NCBI RefSeq assembly: GCF_036226525.1
Contig: NZ_CP108487.1
Span: 558,001 to 622,000, forward strand
Reading direction: 5' to 3'
From: Kribbella sp. NBC_01245
GTDB taxonomy: Bacteria; Actinomycetota; Actinomycetes; Propionibacteriales; Kribbellaceae
Length of the DNA: 64,000 bases
A program made the translations under genes and the position numbers. Of this stretch, positions 63,707 through 64,000 are shown in pieces. Every line of letters begins with the position of its first letter. Positions within the stretch are counted from its first letter, which is position 1. The notes below the pieces were generated by a model. It saw only the letters and a program-made list of their open reading frames with translations. It ran no database searches and was not told the origin of the DNA.

Positions 63707-64000
63707 ACGAGAAGGTAGGCGGCCGGCCAGGGCTTCGGCGTACGCCCACCGATTCGCCGAAACCCCCTGCCGCCGCAGCACCGTGGAAGTCGTACGACGT
63801 ACACGGTGCTTGCCCATTTCCCAACCCCGCGGGCGGATTTGGGGATAACCCTGCCGCGAGGTGCCTCCTTGTGTTTGCACGCGCGCGACACAACAAGGCA
63901 CCTCGCGGGAGAGTTGTCCCAAGATCGGCGTGCGCGTGTGCATTCCGCGTCGAGCGTCGCGGGGTTTCCGTGGGGAGTCGCATTTCGCGTCCGACCGTCG
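63707..64000. other. Gene-free right end with hairpin copy B
   Basis: These ~290 bases hold no credible gene: the open frames cross the hairpin. The hairpin element copy B occupies 63827-63928, with left arm CCGCGAGGTGCCTCCTTG (63854-63871), right arm CAAGGCACCTCGCGG and flanking CCGCGGGCGGATTT as in copy A. Its loop is inverted relative to copy A. The final bases repeat GCGTCGAGCGTCG-like sequence and run off the window. Confidence 0.7.

Overview
The window comes from a very GC-rich actinobacterial chromosome. Almost every gene uses G/C third positions, GTG starts are frequent, and there are many ATGA/GTGA stop-start overlaps. Twin-arginine and lipoprotein export signals, a geosmin synthase and cyclic-nucleotide-domain encapsulins all fit a soil, Streptomyces/Nocardioidaceae-type organism. 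A Kribbella-like genus is my guess from overall style, not a demonstrated identification. I see no tRNA, rRNA, CRISPR array, transposase or phage gene.

The left end (1-9018, + strand) is the most striking part. A tightly coupled operon encodes a family 2B encapsulin shell protein (cut by the window edge), a complete two-domain geosmin synthase, a second encapsulin shell paralogue, a trans-isoprenyl diphosphate synthase and IspH. A DUF4239-like membrane protein and a secreted, Pro/Thr-stalked surface protein follow with almost no gaps. Together the first five genes read as IPP/DMAPP supply, chain elongation and cyclisation to geosmin, with two different shell proteins to enclose one or more of the enzymes. 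Region 9000-15600 is mixed housekeeping: a RibD-like reductase, a three-gene membrane protein/XRE regulator/oxidoreductase operon behind a double operator, a small secreted protein, a LysR/TauE pair, hypothetical proteins and an atypical LexA.

15825-25976 is a polysaccharide-utilisation locus. It holds two PL6 polysaccharide lyases, an AraC regulator and a sugar ABC importer (binding protein plus two permeases), all on the - strand, divergent from a GH89 alpha-N-acetylglucosaminidase. 26238-36365 holds an exported EEP-family hydrolase, an exported PLP aminotransferase-like lipoprotein, a nitroreductase relic, a serine hydrolase, a Pro-rich membrane protein, an MFS exporter and an MMPL exporter with its TetR repressor. 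36412-46605 is a pair of giant secreted proteins: a 2071-residue RHS/YD-repeat protein followed by a 1322-residue FG-GAP/ricin-lectin protein. 46809-52316 encodes a single-chain 1835-residue acyl-CoA carboxylase.

52497-59361 is a beta-galactoside uptake and hydrolysis operon (binding protein, two permeases, GH35, ROK regulator). Divergent from it, 59622-63528 is a ChvE/MmsA/MmsB-type monosaccharide ABC importer behind a LacI-type operator.

The intergenic spaces carry an unusual density of long, perfect or near-perfect inverted repeats: arms of 20 to 34 bp at 9631, 11378, 15681 and 28851. There is also a recurring GACCACTCGCGG motif, a two-copy hairpin element (30891 and 63827) whose loop is inverted between copies, and 45-bp, 43-bp and 20-bp tandem repeats. 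These are the least explained sequences in the window.
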